A DNA stretch of 64,000 nt from Dipetalonema caudispina (Eukaryota; Nematoda; Chromadorea; Rhabditida; Onchocercidae): positions 1-64,000 of the forward strand of contig JABVXV010000195.1 in assembly GCA_013365325.1 (NCBI GenBank), written 5' to 3'. Made by a program: the position numbers and the translations under genes. This document shows positions 1 to 13,686 of the stretch, in pieces; the stretch's first letter is position 1, and each line of letters opens with the position of its first letter. The notes beneath the pieces were generated by a model that had not been told where the DNA came from, did no database searches, and worked only from the letters and a program-made list of their open reading frames with translations.

Positions 1-117
<117 letters not shown>

Positions 118-120
118 TAT

Positions 121-1042
121 TTCAACATGGCGAGAAGATATTGTATTGGATAATTTTACTTTGATTGCAGCTTCATCTCACAAAGAGAAGAATGAAAAGA
201 CTTTATCTAATCTCAAATTTGATAATATCCTCTTGGGAAAAGTCTTTTGAGATTAATGAAATCGCGTCAGAACAAATAAAATTTTTCGATGCTAAAGCCG
301 ACAACATTTAAATTATTGTTGATTTATTTTATACATAAAAAACATCACTTTATACTGCACAACAATGAAAGGAAATACGATTAATAATGGCCTAATTTTA
401 AAATTTTATCATTATTTAAAGAAAATTGTGAGACGAGATTAGTTGTGCACTCACAAATTAGAAAACTAATTACTTTTTGGCTCAGTTTTTCCATTGAATA
501 ATAATAAAGGGTATTTCACATCGTTTTGAAAATTTATGAAAAAATTTTAGAAAAATAATGAAGATGTCTTTGGAAGCAAAGGCACGACCGCAAGAGAAAA
601 GTTAGGCACTTTGGGGAATCACAGATAATAACGACACAAAGAGTAATGAAAGAACAAACAGTTACATAATGAATACCCGCAATGAATATCACATTAGATA
701 ATTTCCAGGTTAGATATTATAGGAATTTACATATTCTATTTGTAATTTGATAGTTGGTATGAAATGTATATTTTGATGATACCCGAGACTCCATTCCTGA
801 TCTGAAAGGCTAAACTAGTAGAGCTAATAAAATTAATCTTTGAGGGAAGATGAACTAAAAATGATCAACCGAAATAAAAGATTTAAGATGCAGGATTTTT
901 TTCAAACTTTACATGTAAATTTCAATACATGTTTACTAGAGTTCATTAGGAGTACAAGGAGGACAAGATATTTCAATTCGATATTTTAGAATTTCCAACA
1001 AATCTCAAATTAGCTAGAATTTTATACTGAATTACTTATAGC
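121..1042. other. intergenic, 3' flank of the fusogen gene
   Basis: About 0.9 kb of A+T-rich DNA with no convincing exon on either strand. Its right end is the 3' untranslated flank of the minus-strand fusogen gene. No canonical AATAAA signal was found just downstream of that stop. Confidence 0.6.
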
Positions 1043-4000
1043 TTAATGATGTTGCGCATTCTTCGATTTACACCTTGGCGAACTAAAGCTACAACATGAT
1101 GAACCCGATGGAAAACAAAAGGCACATCTACAGCATGGTATTAAACACCTGGTTAATATGAAATAAATAATAAGTAATAAAATTATATAAACAATAACAT
1201 CAGTAATCATCATAACAAAATTTGAAATAGACGAAATACCATTAGCCCAATTCACAGGATTGAAATTACTCAAAAAACCTCCCATCGTTAATTTATTACA
1301 TTCTGGACAATGACCATCAATTTCCTTCCAAGTATTTTCCAGCAAATTGATCTGCAATTAGTTATCAGTAAAGTGTTACATTGGTAATTAAGAACTTCTT
1401 TCGTAATACAACAATTATCAATAATTACCACATAATTAACAATAACATCTGCTATCAATGATGTCAAAATTAAAATTACCTCAAGAGCAACTTCTTTAAA
1501 TACAATTATTCTACAGATTTCTTGTTCATTGGAACTATCATCATCAGCATGAAGACAAATCATACGATCACCACCATCGATAAGTGCAGGCAATGGTACA
1601 ATAAGAGTTTTGTTAGTACTCCTCATATCACCGATATAGGTTGTAAAGCTAAAATCAATACATACATGTTTAACTTCTAAACAAGACATTAATTTCTAAT
1701 CAAAATTTTTCTCGTACATTTTATCGTTCTTCGATTAAACAATTTAAAAATTTTTTTCACATTCTTTTTTACTCTTCAAAATCTAATATTTTGATAAACA
1801 ATTTTGTCTTCGTACTTATTTCTGAAATATTGCATAGAAAAACTTACTGAAATTCATCAATGCTACTTTTATCCGTTGTCTTTTTCACGGTACCATGTAT
1901 AATACCGGTAGCATTGTATACAGTGAGATTAAAGAAACGGTTTGATTTAAAATCAACGATTACAGTACCGGAAAAATCGTCCATCTTGGAAAAATCATGC
2001 ACAAACGATAAACTGTGTATTTCTTCATGAAGCTAGAATTTCATTTTTTATTATTTAATTATAACAATTTGAATTTCAAAGATCTCTTTGAGATAGTAAA
2101 AAATTTTACGAGATTAAAAAGCTGACATACTTGTAGAGCAACTTCTACATTGGTACCCTCAGAATGTGTCACCACAACATGACGTCCAGATCCATCAGTA
2201 ACTCTAGCACTTCGTATCCATGGATAGATTCGTTCCACAGCTGCTTCAAGTGCGAAACGTTCCGGATTCTGCAACGCATATTCAGTTGATAAACAATACT
2301 GGTAAGCTTATTGCTTTTTGTTACATTTATAGTTATTTGAATTCTTGAACTCTGATAACGAATAAATTCAGGTTACTATAGACTTTTTCGAATGTACAAT
2401 TCATTTCATTCAAATTTCACAAAAATCTGAACTAAACCCAAATCAATTACATCTTCTTGCTAAATTCAAGCTACACAGATTTCGACGCACAATGCAATTC
2501 ATGTTAATAATCTAAATTTCAATTCAGTCAAATGGATTCTCTTTTTCAATGTCATCCAACTTATGGCTCAATTTGAAGCTCGGTAATAAGAAGTTGCAAA
2601 CCTCAGGATCATTATAATCCACATAATGATGAGCATCAAGGAAACTCTGCGATTTCTGATCTTTACAATTTTCTACCTTTGCCAAATGCATCCTTTGTAT
2701 TTTAACCTTTCCATTTCGTACTGTAAAATGTCCCAATGCATCTTTACGAAACCATCCCAATTTCTCGAAACTATAAAATAAACGTTCAAATTCACAAAGA
2801 ATTAAATTTAAATTGTCATAACTGTACAGATTTATCATTACTTAACACTTACTTGTTCTCATTGATCTCATTAATTATTTGTTGTCTCAATTCATCCATT
2901 TCACCGTCAGGATTATTTACCGCAAAATACATTCCACTTTCTAGTTGATGACTAGCTCGACCGCCTGCACTCACTCCTAATTCCAATCTTCGCCATCTAA
3001 ATTATAACTGGTGAAAATTTGAAGTTTAATAGTAAAAACTTTTCGATAAATTAGTCAAATTTCTAAAATCTTGGAGGAATACCAAAAATTGAATGATTTG
3101 GTCAGTAATTAGTGGTCAAGATAAGTTCTTGTGGAATAAAAAATACTTTTACACATTACCTATCCAAAAAGAGCCATTGAGTCTGACCATCAACTTCAAC
3201 TCGAATAGTATTTTTATCCTTTTCAATCCATCGACCAGCTGTATAATCATATGCAACATAATTGAAAGTAACGAATGTTGTAGGTTGCTCTAACTTCATC
3301 GCTATGTATGATTTGTTTTGGTATGGTATGAAGCTTACCTGAAAAATAAGCTAACTGCTAATAAATTAAGCGTAAATTGCATTCATCTTCGAAACTTTAC
3401 TTTGATATTATTTATCCAAATGGATTCAAACTTTTCAATAATTCAAACTCATCAATAATAGATTGAAAATGTGTTTTTAATCCATTAGAGAAGAAATCTA
3501 ACTCTCACTAAGAACTTCAGAAAAATACGATCTTAATTCGAAAATTAAAATTCGATTTTACCTCGCAACATAACTTAGATTGACTGCCAGGTAAACATCC
3601 GGTATCCGCCTGATTTGGATGAAATGTTCGAAAGCAATTTTCTTGTAATGACTGCAAAGATTTTTAAATTCATAAATTCTTGTTGATATTATTGATGAGA
3701 TCAAATTGTCTTCTCACAAATCTCTAACAAACAATTATCCTGACACATGCATTTTGTCTGGAAAAAGAGATTTAAAAGTTTGATAATCTTACGAAAAATT
3801 TACTCATGGGTGGCTAATAGGAAATCCGTAATGGGATTAAAATAATTCTAGTCTGTTTATCAAATCTTCCGTTGTTTATAAATTGCCGGATCCATTCGAT
3901 CCACCCATGGATGTTCCTTTTTTTAGCTGTTAGGTCATGCTAAAAAGGTCATGCTAAAAAAAAGCTTTTTTTTAGCTTTTTTTTTAGCATGACCTTTTTT

Positions 4001-6076
4001 TTTTTAGCTGAGAACTACTACTTTTACTAAATATTTTCCATTTATTATCTTTAAGGTAATTCGTTCACAACCTAGTGCAATGAACTTTAGCCCTTGGTTG
4101 CCTTAGTCTTTCTGGTTATCTTAGCTCTTATACTCTGCAGCTAATATAGCCTTGTGTATTTCTTAATTGTTTCTTTTTATAATCAAACACTGTCCAACCA
4201 GTCCAAATTATTTCATATCATCTCTTGTAGGGTAGCTTACTTTGGCTTCTAACTGGAAGATTTTTAAATTTCACCAAACCCTCTTCATTCTCTTTCAGAA
4301 ATGAACTATCCATCTTATCAAGACGAAATTCGACAAATTTTGTATTTACCACCGTAAGCGCTCAAATACTTTTGGCTTTGAACTTCTTTATCAAATCGTA
4401 GTCAATAAATTCCTCCAATCTTTCAGAATTAATAATTCAAAAAAAAGTCGAACTAACTTGTGTAGTATTACTGGAAGTGCAATGGGTAAAAGAATATGTC
4501 CTGGCAGAACAAACATCCGAATTTGCATCACACTCACAAATACAAGACGTTTTTACTTCTGGGATTGCAAATTCGTACTGCTGAGAAATTGGATGGTGAT
4601 GCTCCAGTCGAGATAATGTCAATGTATGTAACCATCCTTGATCTTGGCTTCTAAAATCATTAATTAATTAATTCACTTAAGCTTAATTGAAAAAAGGTAC
4701 ATTAACTTATCTGTTACTCATTTAATCTGATTTAAGTTTTCTAATGATTGTTTCTATACTTTATTGCTTAATTCTTTATCATTTTAATTTTACTTTGAAC
4801 AAAAAGAAAAAAAAAGCCAGAAATGACATCTGAGTTTATTTTAGATCAATATTTGCTTTTTTCAGACGAAAAATTAAAATGATTTAACATTTACAACCAC
4901 AATGTTTTATTTCAACGAAGATGCGAATACCTTGCATTTAAGACATCGGTAAACAAAGATTCCCTATCATTGGTATTATTTTCTAATCGGAAACAGGCGG
5001 TATTTTGTAAACCGATACGAATATTCATTTGTGTGGTACGGATCAGATCATCACCGGATGCTGTAATTTATGTATTGTGTCAGATTGGAAGTAACGAATT
5101 TTTTTAGAATTATTAATAAAAATGTAATAACAAACAGAAGCGAATAATTTCTCCAGAAGTAATTAATTTATCAAAACAATGACTTTTTTTGTCTTTGAAT
5201 CTATAATTTCACAATGGATTTTATTCATTCATTCGTTTGTACCATTTGATTCCCAATTGTTTTTTTTTTTTTTTTGTTTAACAACACAATCATGATTACC
5301 AACTTTAAATTAATCTGAAAACTTTGAATGACTCATAATACGAGTTGGCTTTTTTTGAACTTGTTGATTTCTATCAATTTGACAAAAGCGTTACCTATCA
5401 TTATAACAAACTGCTGCAAAAGGAAATTCTTTTGACTTACTCATCAAACGGTATTGATTTTCTTGCTAATTATTTTTGTTTAAGTGTTCATCAGATAATG
5501 ATAATTCAAAAAGTGTCCATGTGACTTGAACTTTTGATTTTACAAGAAAAAGCTTAAGGTTCGCCGCTTTCTTTTCTAATTTCAATACTTCAAGTTTTAT
5601 ACTAGCTATGGTAGTAGTTTTCATCATTCAGAAAATTGAAAGGTTTAATTTAAAAACTGACTTATTTATGAATTTAAAGAAGAATATTGGAATAGTTTCA
5701 ATAAATGTATTCCATTACTCCAGAAAATCTTCAGTGAAAATACGAAGAGCAATTATAACATACACTTAGAATAAATAAAAGGCTTTTTAGCCTTTGAAGA
5801 ATATATTTCTTTGGAAGAGCAATGAGCTAATTCATTTTAATTAAATGACCATTTCTTGAATTCCTTTTAAATTTTTATAATTTTTAAGACGTTTGCAGTG
5901 TGCTGAAACTAACCATGAGAAAGCATAGATTTGATGACAGAAGTTTTTGTGCAATGTGGTGGTATTATGGAGGTTAAAGGTTGCAATATCTCAGGGACTA
6001 AAAGTGATGGTAAACCGAAAACCCATGGAATCAAACGTGCCGCTAAGATACACCTTAGTAGGCATATCAATCTCAT
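1043..6076 (-). CDS. EFF-1/AFF-1-family cell-cell fusogen
   Basis: Type I membrane glycoprotein of the nematode somatic fusogen family, which merges plasma membranes of contacting cells (structurally class II fusion proteins). Exons in transcript order: 6076-5914, 5060-4931, 4650-4458, 3651-3562, 3338-3160, 2996-2853, 2770-2602, 2268-2131, 2032-1848, 1648-1480, 1351-1043. All phases match and the total is 1869 nt, giving 622 aa, close to the usual ~590-660. Exon 1 starts with a signal-peptide-like stretch (MRLICLLRCILAA). The middle is cysteine-rich (for example CICECD in exon 3 and CLPGSQSKLCCE in exon 4). The last exon has a CPEC motif, an NFNPVNW juxtamembrane segment, one transmembrane helix at about residues 565-587 and a short cysteine-rich tail of about 35 residues. 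The short tail may favour AFF-1 over EFF-1, but I cannot decide. Family assignment is from remembered motifs and architecture, not an alignment. Confidence 0.8.
3932..3995. repeat. intronic direct plus inverted repeat (hairpin)
   Basis: Inside the intron between fusogen exons 3 and 4. The unit AGGTCATGCTAAAAA occurs at 3932-3946 and again, extended, at 3946-3965. It is followed after a 9-base T-rich loop by its reverse complement at 3975-3995 (nine T against eight A), so an almost perfect 20-bp stem can form. Confidence 0.9.
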
Positions 6077-9000
6077 TCTTCCGGTCCTTCCAACCCTTCA
6101 ACACTTTTTTCAATCCCACTGTTTGTCGACTGCGTTTTGAATATTGTTCACTGAAATTTCACAATTGATCAGAAACAAGTAATTATTGTTTTTAAGCTAA
6201 AGCACTTGACATACAATCTGAAAACTATCATAAAAATATCAAAATCATTGATTCTTGACTGTTTCTTATTACTGAAGTGAATGGTAAATTAAAGTAAAAG
6301 AGACATTCAAAAAAAAAAAAAAAAATCTGCAAAAAATTAGTAATACAAACGTTTGCGTGAAAGAAATATCGATGATGATTCGATGAAAACGAAATCAAAA
6401 CAAATTTCCAAATAAATCGCTATCATTCAATTTCTTCTATTTTCGAAGATCTTAATTTTCCCTAATGTGATGAACGATACGAATTTTAATTTCATATCGT
6501 ATGGGTATGACAATGGAAATTTACATCAATTCCCATACAATTTCATCAGATTCTTCTAATCATTAATAATTAGCAGTATCAGTGCTATTAAAATTTTGAA
6601 TTCAGACATTTATTTAAAGGAAAAAAGCTAATTTGTATTCTTAAGATTTGACAAAAAGCATTTATGGCAAAAAACTCCGCACAACTTTTCTATGTGACCC
6701 TGGCTTCATGAATTCCTTAAATTCCTGATATGTCAAAAATGACTTTTTGTCAGTTAATAAAGCTTGAATGAAAAATAAAATAGAAATGTCAAAAGGACGG
6801 TGGAAAGAGCAAGGTAAACAGATGGAATTTATAACTCTTATATCAATGACAAAAATTAGGATACTTTTCAAGAAAAATTTGAAAGTTATTAATAAAACTC
6901 TCAAGTAACATTCGAGAAATTCTTCATTTGCGGTTAATTATGATGTGAAGGGGCCATTTAAATTCAATAAAATTACTTCATTACCTAAATGTTCAAAATA
7001 TTAACCTAATTGCTCTTTTATATTTCCACAAAATCACCTACCCAACTTTTTTTCATAATGTTGTCATGGCAATCATTGTAAAAAATCAAAGTATTAAATG
7101 TCAAAAAAAATAAATGTATATAATCCGTGCTCTAATTTTGTTTTTGCTTTTATGACCAATAAATTAGACTTAATAGAAAAGAATAAGTTTCATAGATATG
7201 TTTAAATACCAGAAAATTTTGAAAGAAAGAAAGGTAAGAGATAGGAAGTAATGAACAGATAGCATTTTGTACCTGAATGAAGAGTAGTATGAAGGAAGAA
7301 TTGATAGAAGAAGCGAACCCCACAAAGCAAATTGCGAGAAAACGGGTCGTTCGTCAAAGTCTGTCACATACGAAGAAATTGTAATAGTATCGACGATTCT
7401 AAGGCATTAAATTTTGCAAATTAACGCAATATTAATTAGATTAACACGATTTTCGTCATTTATCAAGGTTCCCGCATAATTGATAATTTCACACCCATAT
7501 GGAATTTGGGATAATGAACTTATCAGTCAATGATCTTCAAATATGCGAGCCCGTCTTTCAGATAGACTCATTTACTTTTATCTTACCGAACTTTTCCATT
7601 TACCTCAAACAATTTCACTGCTTCGAAAAATTTCGCAACATGCAAAGGAGACTTTTTTTATTTGCACCTTTTGGATCCAATATTACAATTTTGCATCGTA
7701 GTGATTTCCCCAATTTTCACTAAATATTCTTAGGCTTCTCTGTAAGTTGGGGAATTGCTGACCTTTTAACTAATTTTCTTATGTAATATATCAGTTGAGG
7801 AAGAAATCGAAGATTTAGCTTTTTTAAAGCGTCAAAATATCTAATTTCTCAAGCAATGATCGTTCGAAGCCAAACGTATTTGATATCTGGCATATATTAA
7901 TTAAAGCTGTCAATAGAGATTAAAACATATCAATTTTTTAAAACCTTTCATTATTTCCCTTAACCATATTACTCTATACCGTTTGGGAAGTAAATTTTAT
8001 TAATAATATTCTTGCACACAGCATGATATGTATCATCGGTTAGATTTTTTTTTTTTTTTTTTTGGAATGATCGTTGACACACGCCTAGTTCAAATGATTG
8101 AGTATCTCATTATCCTTTACACTTCAACTCTATCCTTCACTAAACACAAATATATCACAACGATCAACCATATCACTACTATTCCTTATCAATATTTCTA
8201 TGATATTTTATCAATTGTCATGCAATTTACACAAATCCACAGAATGATTGACTGTAATGGACATTATACTATCCAATCGATCTATAGCTTGAATTCATTG
8301 TGTCTGATATAAAACTAATAGTTCTACATATTCTAACTCTTAACAAGTTTTTAGGATACAATATGTCAACATGTATTACTATCACAAGAACGGTAGTTAA
8401 TTCATCCACCGGAAACTCTACCACAATTTAACAAAAAAATGGTGACATTGTGTAGTTTTGAATTGATTGGTCAATTTTGAGAACTAACATGATCGAGGTG
8501 ATTAAATAAGCAACGCACTTCGTGAAAATTTGAATTCAATTGTTGATAAGCTTAATGATGATTACCATTAAAGTGTTTTATTTTACCTTTCTTCTGATGA
8601 TTTTTCAATAATAATTCCATTCAAATATATTTACTTCAAGTCCGAAATAAAGTTTAAAAAAAAAAAACTAGAAATTACTTTCAAGAATTAATTATAAATT
8701 AGAATTGGACAATAAATTCACACTTGTGTTTTAATTGTAAGACTGCACAATATCAGCATTTGACAGCTACATAAATGTTTGTATGTTGTATATAAATAAA
8801 GTCATAAATGTCCATAAAAGTCAATAAAACGACGCAAACAACCTCTGTTTTCATAATCGACAGAAGGCCTTGTTTACTTTTCAATTAGCATTTTCAGACT
8901 TTGTGCATATTATTATCAGTTAAATTCAAAGTTTTATTACAGGTTGCAGAAATTTTGTACAACATTAAGTTGCAAGAATATAAAAGAGTTCATAAGGAAG

Positions 9001-9499
9001 AATGGGTTTTACAATTGCAAAGAAGTTTTGAAATACTGTTATTGTGTAAATTTGGGGTTAGATTATTGATAAAGCTTTTCATATTGCGCAAATTCTAATT
9101 GAATCGGACATAAAAAATAGTAACAAGTTGAATTATCAAACTGATTAATTATTAAATGTTGTACATTTTGTGCTCAATTTACTTTCCAAAATTATTATTT
9201 AAGAAATATAATATTTCACGTAAGAAATGAAGTTAAAATAAAAACCGTTTTCGATTAAAAATCGAAAAAAAAAATTCTTTTCTCGCAAGACTAAAGTTTC
9301 ATCCCAGAAAAACCTCAATATCCTCAAAAGAATACATTAAAGTTTTTCTATCAAATTTCATTCTAATCATTCATTAACTGTTCAATCATCATGGAAGGAT
9401 GATATGCGAAAAGTGAATAACACTGTGCATTTGGCAAGTCCAATGCGGGATCACTTTATGATCAATTCATAAAAATAATCAAAATCACCGCTGTAAATT

Positions 9500-9521
9500 G
9501 ATAGGATAACCATATCCTATC
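9500..9521. repeat. short perfect hairpin
   Basis: GATAGGATA at 9500-9508 pairs perfectly with TATCCTATC at 9513-9521 across a 4-base loop. Function unknown; it lies 120 bp left of the 16-bp inverted repeat. Confidence 0.7.
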
Positions 9522-9638
9522 GATGGATGCAACATACAACATGTACATACTCTCACATTCTTACAGATAGAAGGACTAGCCGCTTGAAGACTGGACAATG
9601 CCGCATATTATATAGTCCGGAAGAGTTCTATAAATCAG

Positions 9639-9866
9639 ATGACAGCTCAAGATTACTCGATGAATTGATAATTTAGAATTGGCTTATTATGGACATTAGG
9701 AACTGCAAGAAATGCAATGTACAAACTTCACCGAAGGTATCTGATGGTCATTCTTCAACTGCACTGAGATTGCACCGGAAAACTTTGATGAATTTCCATC
9801 TTGCACAAATCATAGTTTGATATTTGAAGCAAAAAACCTAGTAGAGGCTAAATCTTGAGCTGTCAT
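9639..9866. repeat. 16-bp perfect inverted repeat, 196-bp spacer
   Basis: ATGACAGCTCAAGATT at 9639-9654 has its exact reverse complement at 9851-9866. The match does not extend in either direction. The arrangement could be terminal repeats of a small nonautonomous element or a long hairpin; no target-site duplication is evident. Confidence 0.75.
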
Positions 9867-10723
9867 ATGATTGTATTTCAACGCGATATGTTTTGTTGCA
9901 AAATTGTTTTTGAGAAATTGAAATAGGAAGAGTAATTTCAAGAAGATGGAGTCATTACTGATGATGAAAGAAAAGCAATAGTAGCAAGAGGAAGATAATT
10001 AGTAAGATCATTATGCAACGAAAAAAAAAAAAACGCCCTGAACCGGAAGACTTTTTTTTTAATTTCCCACTTCATTAGCAAAGATATAATAGCAATAATA
10101 ATAATAATAATCAAATTTTATGGGTTGCGAATTTGAAATCGATCACCAATGATCTGCCGAAATGACAGTTGAAGAAATACTGAACAGCTTGTTTTTCTGC
10201 AACAACTAAACTTTTTATCCTGCTATACACCCATTAACAAGTTGTGATTTGCAATTAATCTACAGCATGCAGGACTAGTTCTTTTCACAGATCCAATTTT
10301 CGATGGCTAATTCTCTTTTTGCTATGCTAATTATTCATTTCCTAGGACCAATGAAGCAAGAGAGCAATTATGAATTGATGATTTTCTGGAGCAACTTCTG
10401 GAATCGACATAAATCAATGAATATTAGATCAATTATTAGAATTAATTAGGTGAGAAGCAAATCGTAGAATTATAGTAACAACATTGTCGCAAAGTGTATA
10501 AAAATAAGAAATAACCACTTTAAGGAAAATCATAAAAAATAATCAAATTGTTCTCTTAGTTTGAGAGTTAGTTAACGAATCAGCGACTATTGCGTAATCT
10601 TGGAAGGCAATCGCCGAAAGTGATCTAATTCATTATCTAATGCCAGCCGCAATAACAAAAGATTTTTAATTTTTAAATTAAGGAAAATGGAAGGAGGAGG
10701 AGGTGTCAATTGCAATAAACTCT

Positions 10724-10724
<1 letters not shown>

Positions 10725-10803
<79 letters not shown>
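10725..10803. repeat. (CA)n dinucleotide microsatellite
   Basis: About 39 uninterrupted CA units, followed by a degenerate CACCTACAAACACACACA and a short (TA)n. Open frames crossing it in both directions are repeat artefacts. Confidence 0.98.
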
Positions 10804-10806
<3 letters not shown>

Positions 10807-12937
10807 CAAACACACACATATATATATAACGATGAGCTAATAAGTTTACATGTAGTAAAAACAACCGTCAAAAAAAGATCTCATATCTCTTATCAGTTCA
10901 ACTTTTATTATATCAATGCCTTCTCAGAAAAAAAGTCTCAATTCTTAACTTCAATTTATGACTTATAGGTGATCATCGTAATAGTTTTAGACTTGTGACT
11001 AATAGCGAATATTGAAATTGTACCGTTCTGGCCTTCATTAAAGAATTCAGAATTATTTTACATACTTCACTACCATCTAAATTGTTCCACTGAATGTGTT
11101 GCTTCTTGTTTATCATACTCAATTTGTTATCAGTATTGTGACACTTCATTTCATATGAATGAATTAAGAAATTGGAAAATAATAAACAACATATCTCTTC
11201 CTGCTTTATTTTATTATCATTATCGTATCACTTTTAGCGAAGCATTTCAGCAGTGATACAAAAGTTATGTTCAATTATACCAATCACCATAATGTGCTCA
11301 ATTTTACCACTGATTTTTGTGAAGGCTAACAGTTAAATGTCTATTTGTGGGAATTTGATTGCTATCAATGGCAGTTTAAATAAATGATGATCATTAACCT
11401 CCAAATTTCCATATTTCGCATTATGATAACGATCTCCGACTGAGATTCCTCCAAAAAACCTTTAATGAAATACCGAAAACCTAAGTTATTTACGATACTT
11501 CAAATGAGTTTAACAAATTTATGGTCGGTTTTAGTGTTTTCATATGATTGTTGTAATAAGTGAAAAGTGTATGCATCAATTGATAATGAGAATGTTCTTC
11601 GAAATAAACAAAATGAAAGAATCTTAATATCTTTAAAATAAAGCCTAATTTCATCATCATTCATTTTTTGGATCGGATTTTGAATTTTTTCAAATCAGAA
11701 CCATTCAAATACGGCAAAGCATTGGGAGGATTTTCAATGTGTACTTCATATGCCCTACATTACCATGAAATCAGAAATTTAAAAAAAAAAAGTTCGAATA
11801 TTTCAAGATCTCTCTGATATGATATTGCACTTCTGTGATATGGTAGTGTTTTATATTTAAATTAAAATTCGACAATATATTAATAAAAAAGAGAGATAGG
11901 AAGAAAAAGCCAAAAAATGACAGATAACAACCGGAATAGGAAAAAAGAAGGATTGGATACAGTGAATGGGTTCCGGCATTATACGAAATGGATAAATTTG
12001 GGTTGTTACTGCTGGCTGCTTAAGTCAACAAAATGACTGTTCCCATTGGATTAACCATGCATATCAATCCTTTGTTCTGTGTTCTGTTTACAGACGACTT
12101 CATTCCACACTATTTATTCATTACGGAAATTTTCAATTCGGTTTCACCGTAAATCTTATCCTATCTATTTCTTCATTCTGATCACATTCCATTCCAATAC
12201 AATCCTTATTTTAAAGCTAATCATGAAATTATTCCATTTTATCTTTGATCATTTTTTATCATTATATATCATTACAAACATAAAATACCATCAATATCAT
12301 CCTTCTTCCTTTTATTGTTATCATTACTATTGTCATTGTTATTATTATTATCATATATATTAGTCTTTCAATCAGTAATTCCTCACGATATTACCGAGTA
12401 ACTTTATCATTTCCTAATTGTACTTCGACAGATAATCATTTAAATTTAAATAGAGATTGTAAGTGAAGTGAAAATTTGAAGTTATTATTAAGAAAGCGAT
12501 ATTATATCAGCTCCAATCTTAATAGAAATGTTTACTTTTAGTAAAAGCAATTTCTCGAATCTTTCGTTGGAGAGAATATAAATTACTACTTATTTCCAAA
12601 TAACAATATTTCCATGAAGTCCGAAAATGGTGATGATCTGAATGAGTTACTTACTGAGTAAGTTATAAATTTACAATAAGATTAAAATTGATGAGTTGGA
12701 AATTTTGCAAAGAATTCGTCATTTTTTTGCAAAACAACTCATTAGCAAAATAATTATTAATCTTCAATTCTCGTTCTTCAGTTGTAAGTTCCTTTAAAAC
12801 TATTTACTTCAAAAAAAATTTATAATTTATAGTTATCCTTTTCGATATCTTCCAAAAAAGTTTTTTTTTTTGCTAGTCGAAGCATAGTAGTACAACTGAT
12901 AAGATCTTCAACTTTATACGATGTGATTCTTATTTTT

Positions 12938-12982
12938 TGTGATAATTTTCACTGATAATTTTCACTTATTTTCACTTATTTT
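12938..12982. repeat. short tandem repeat of a TTTTCACT unit
   Basis: Consecutive imperfect copies of GATAATTTTCACT followed by TATTTTCACT. Local slippage-type repeat in the gene-poor region. Confidence 0.6.
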
Positions 12983-13297
12983 TTAAAATAATTTCTACAA
13001 ACTGCGAATTCTCGAGAGTCCTATTTTACCTACGAAATCAGTGCGACGATAAAAGATATAATACTTTTCAAGAGATGAATCAATAGCTGTTTTATTCTTT
13101 TCAAACTTTCAAATATAATATTCTTAATTTTATTGGAAAATGCATTATTTCGAAATACATATCTACTCTTCCCAAGAAATCCTTAAATCAAAATTTTAAC
13201 TTCTCATTGTCCAATTTCTTTTCTTTAAAAATTTCAATATTTTAAATTATTTTCAACACTATAAATTATGCTACTTAACAATCGAATGAATATCTCC

Positions 13298-13686
13298 TTC
13301 GAAATATGATATTTTATAATTTTACTTTTAGCTGTAAATTCAAAATTTGACGATGTATTTCTAAAAATTACCGTATTGTCAAATGTTGAAAGATATATTG
13401 ATGCCCTACGATGCATAATAATATCCATGTTTGTGTATCGGTTGTTCTCTTCCCCATTTCATCTCGCATATTACTGGCAAATATTCATATGAATAACGAA
13501 ATTACGGCATTACATCAGTACCGTAGCCATTTGGGGATATTTTAGAATGACAAAAGATATCTTGTCTTCCTAAAGTATGATTAATTTGAAATTGATTAAA
13601 TTCCTGAAGAATGTTTCTTTCGAAATATGATATTGTATAATTTTACTTTTAGCTGTAAATTCAAAATTTGACGATGCATTTCTAAA
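13298..13686. repeat. 68-bp direct duplication, 321 bp apart
   Basis: Positions 13298-13365 and 13619-13686 are collinear with two substitutions over 68 bases (shared core GAAATATGATATT, TTTTACTTTTAGCTGTAAAT, CAAAATTTGACGATG). Weaker similarity with small indels continues on both sides, so the original unit was longer. No coding potential is seen. Confidence 0.9.

Noticed and set aside
5931..6168. Two overlapping plus-strand open frames
   Set aside because: They are antisense to the first exon of the fusogen gene, which has signal peptide, donor and matching phase.
10587..10968. Cys-Val and Thr-His repeat proteins on opposite strands
   Set aside because: Both are translations of the (CA)n microsatellite.
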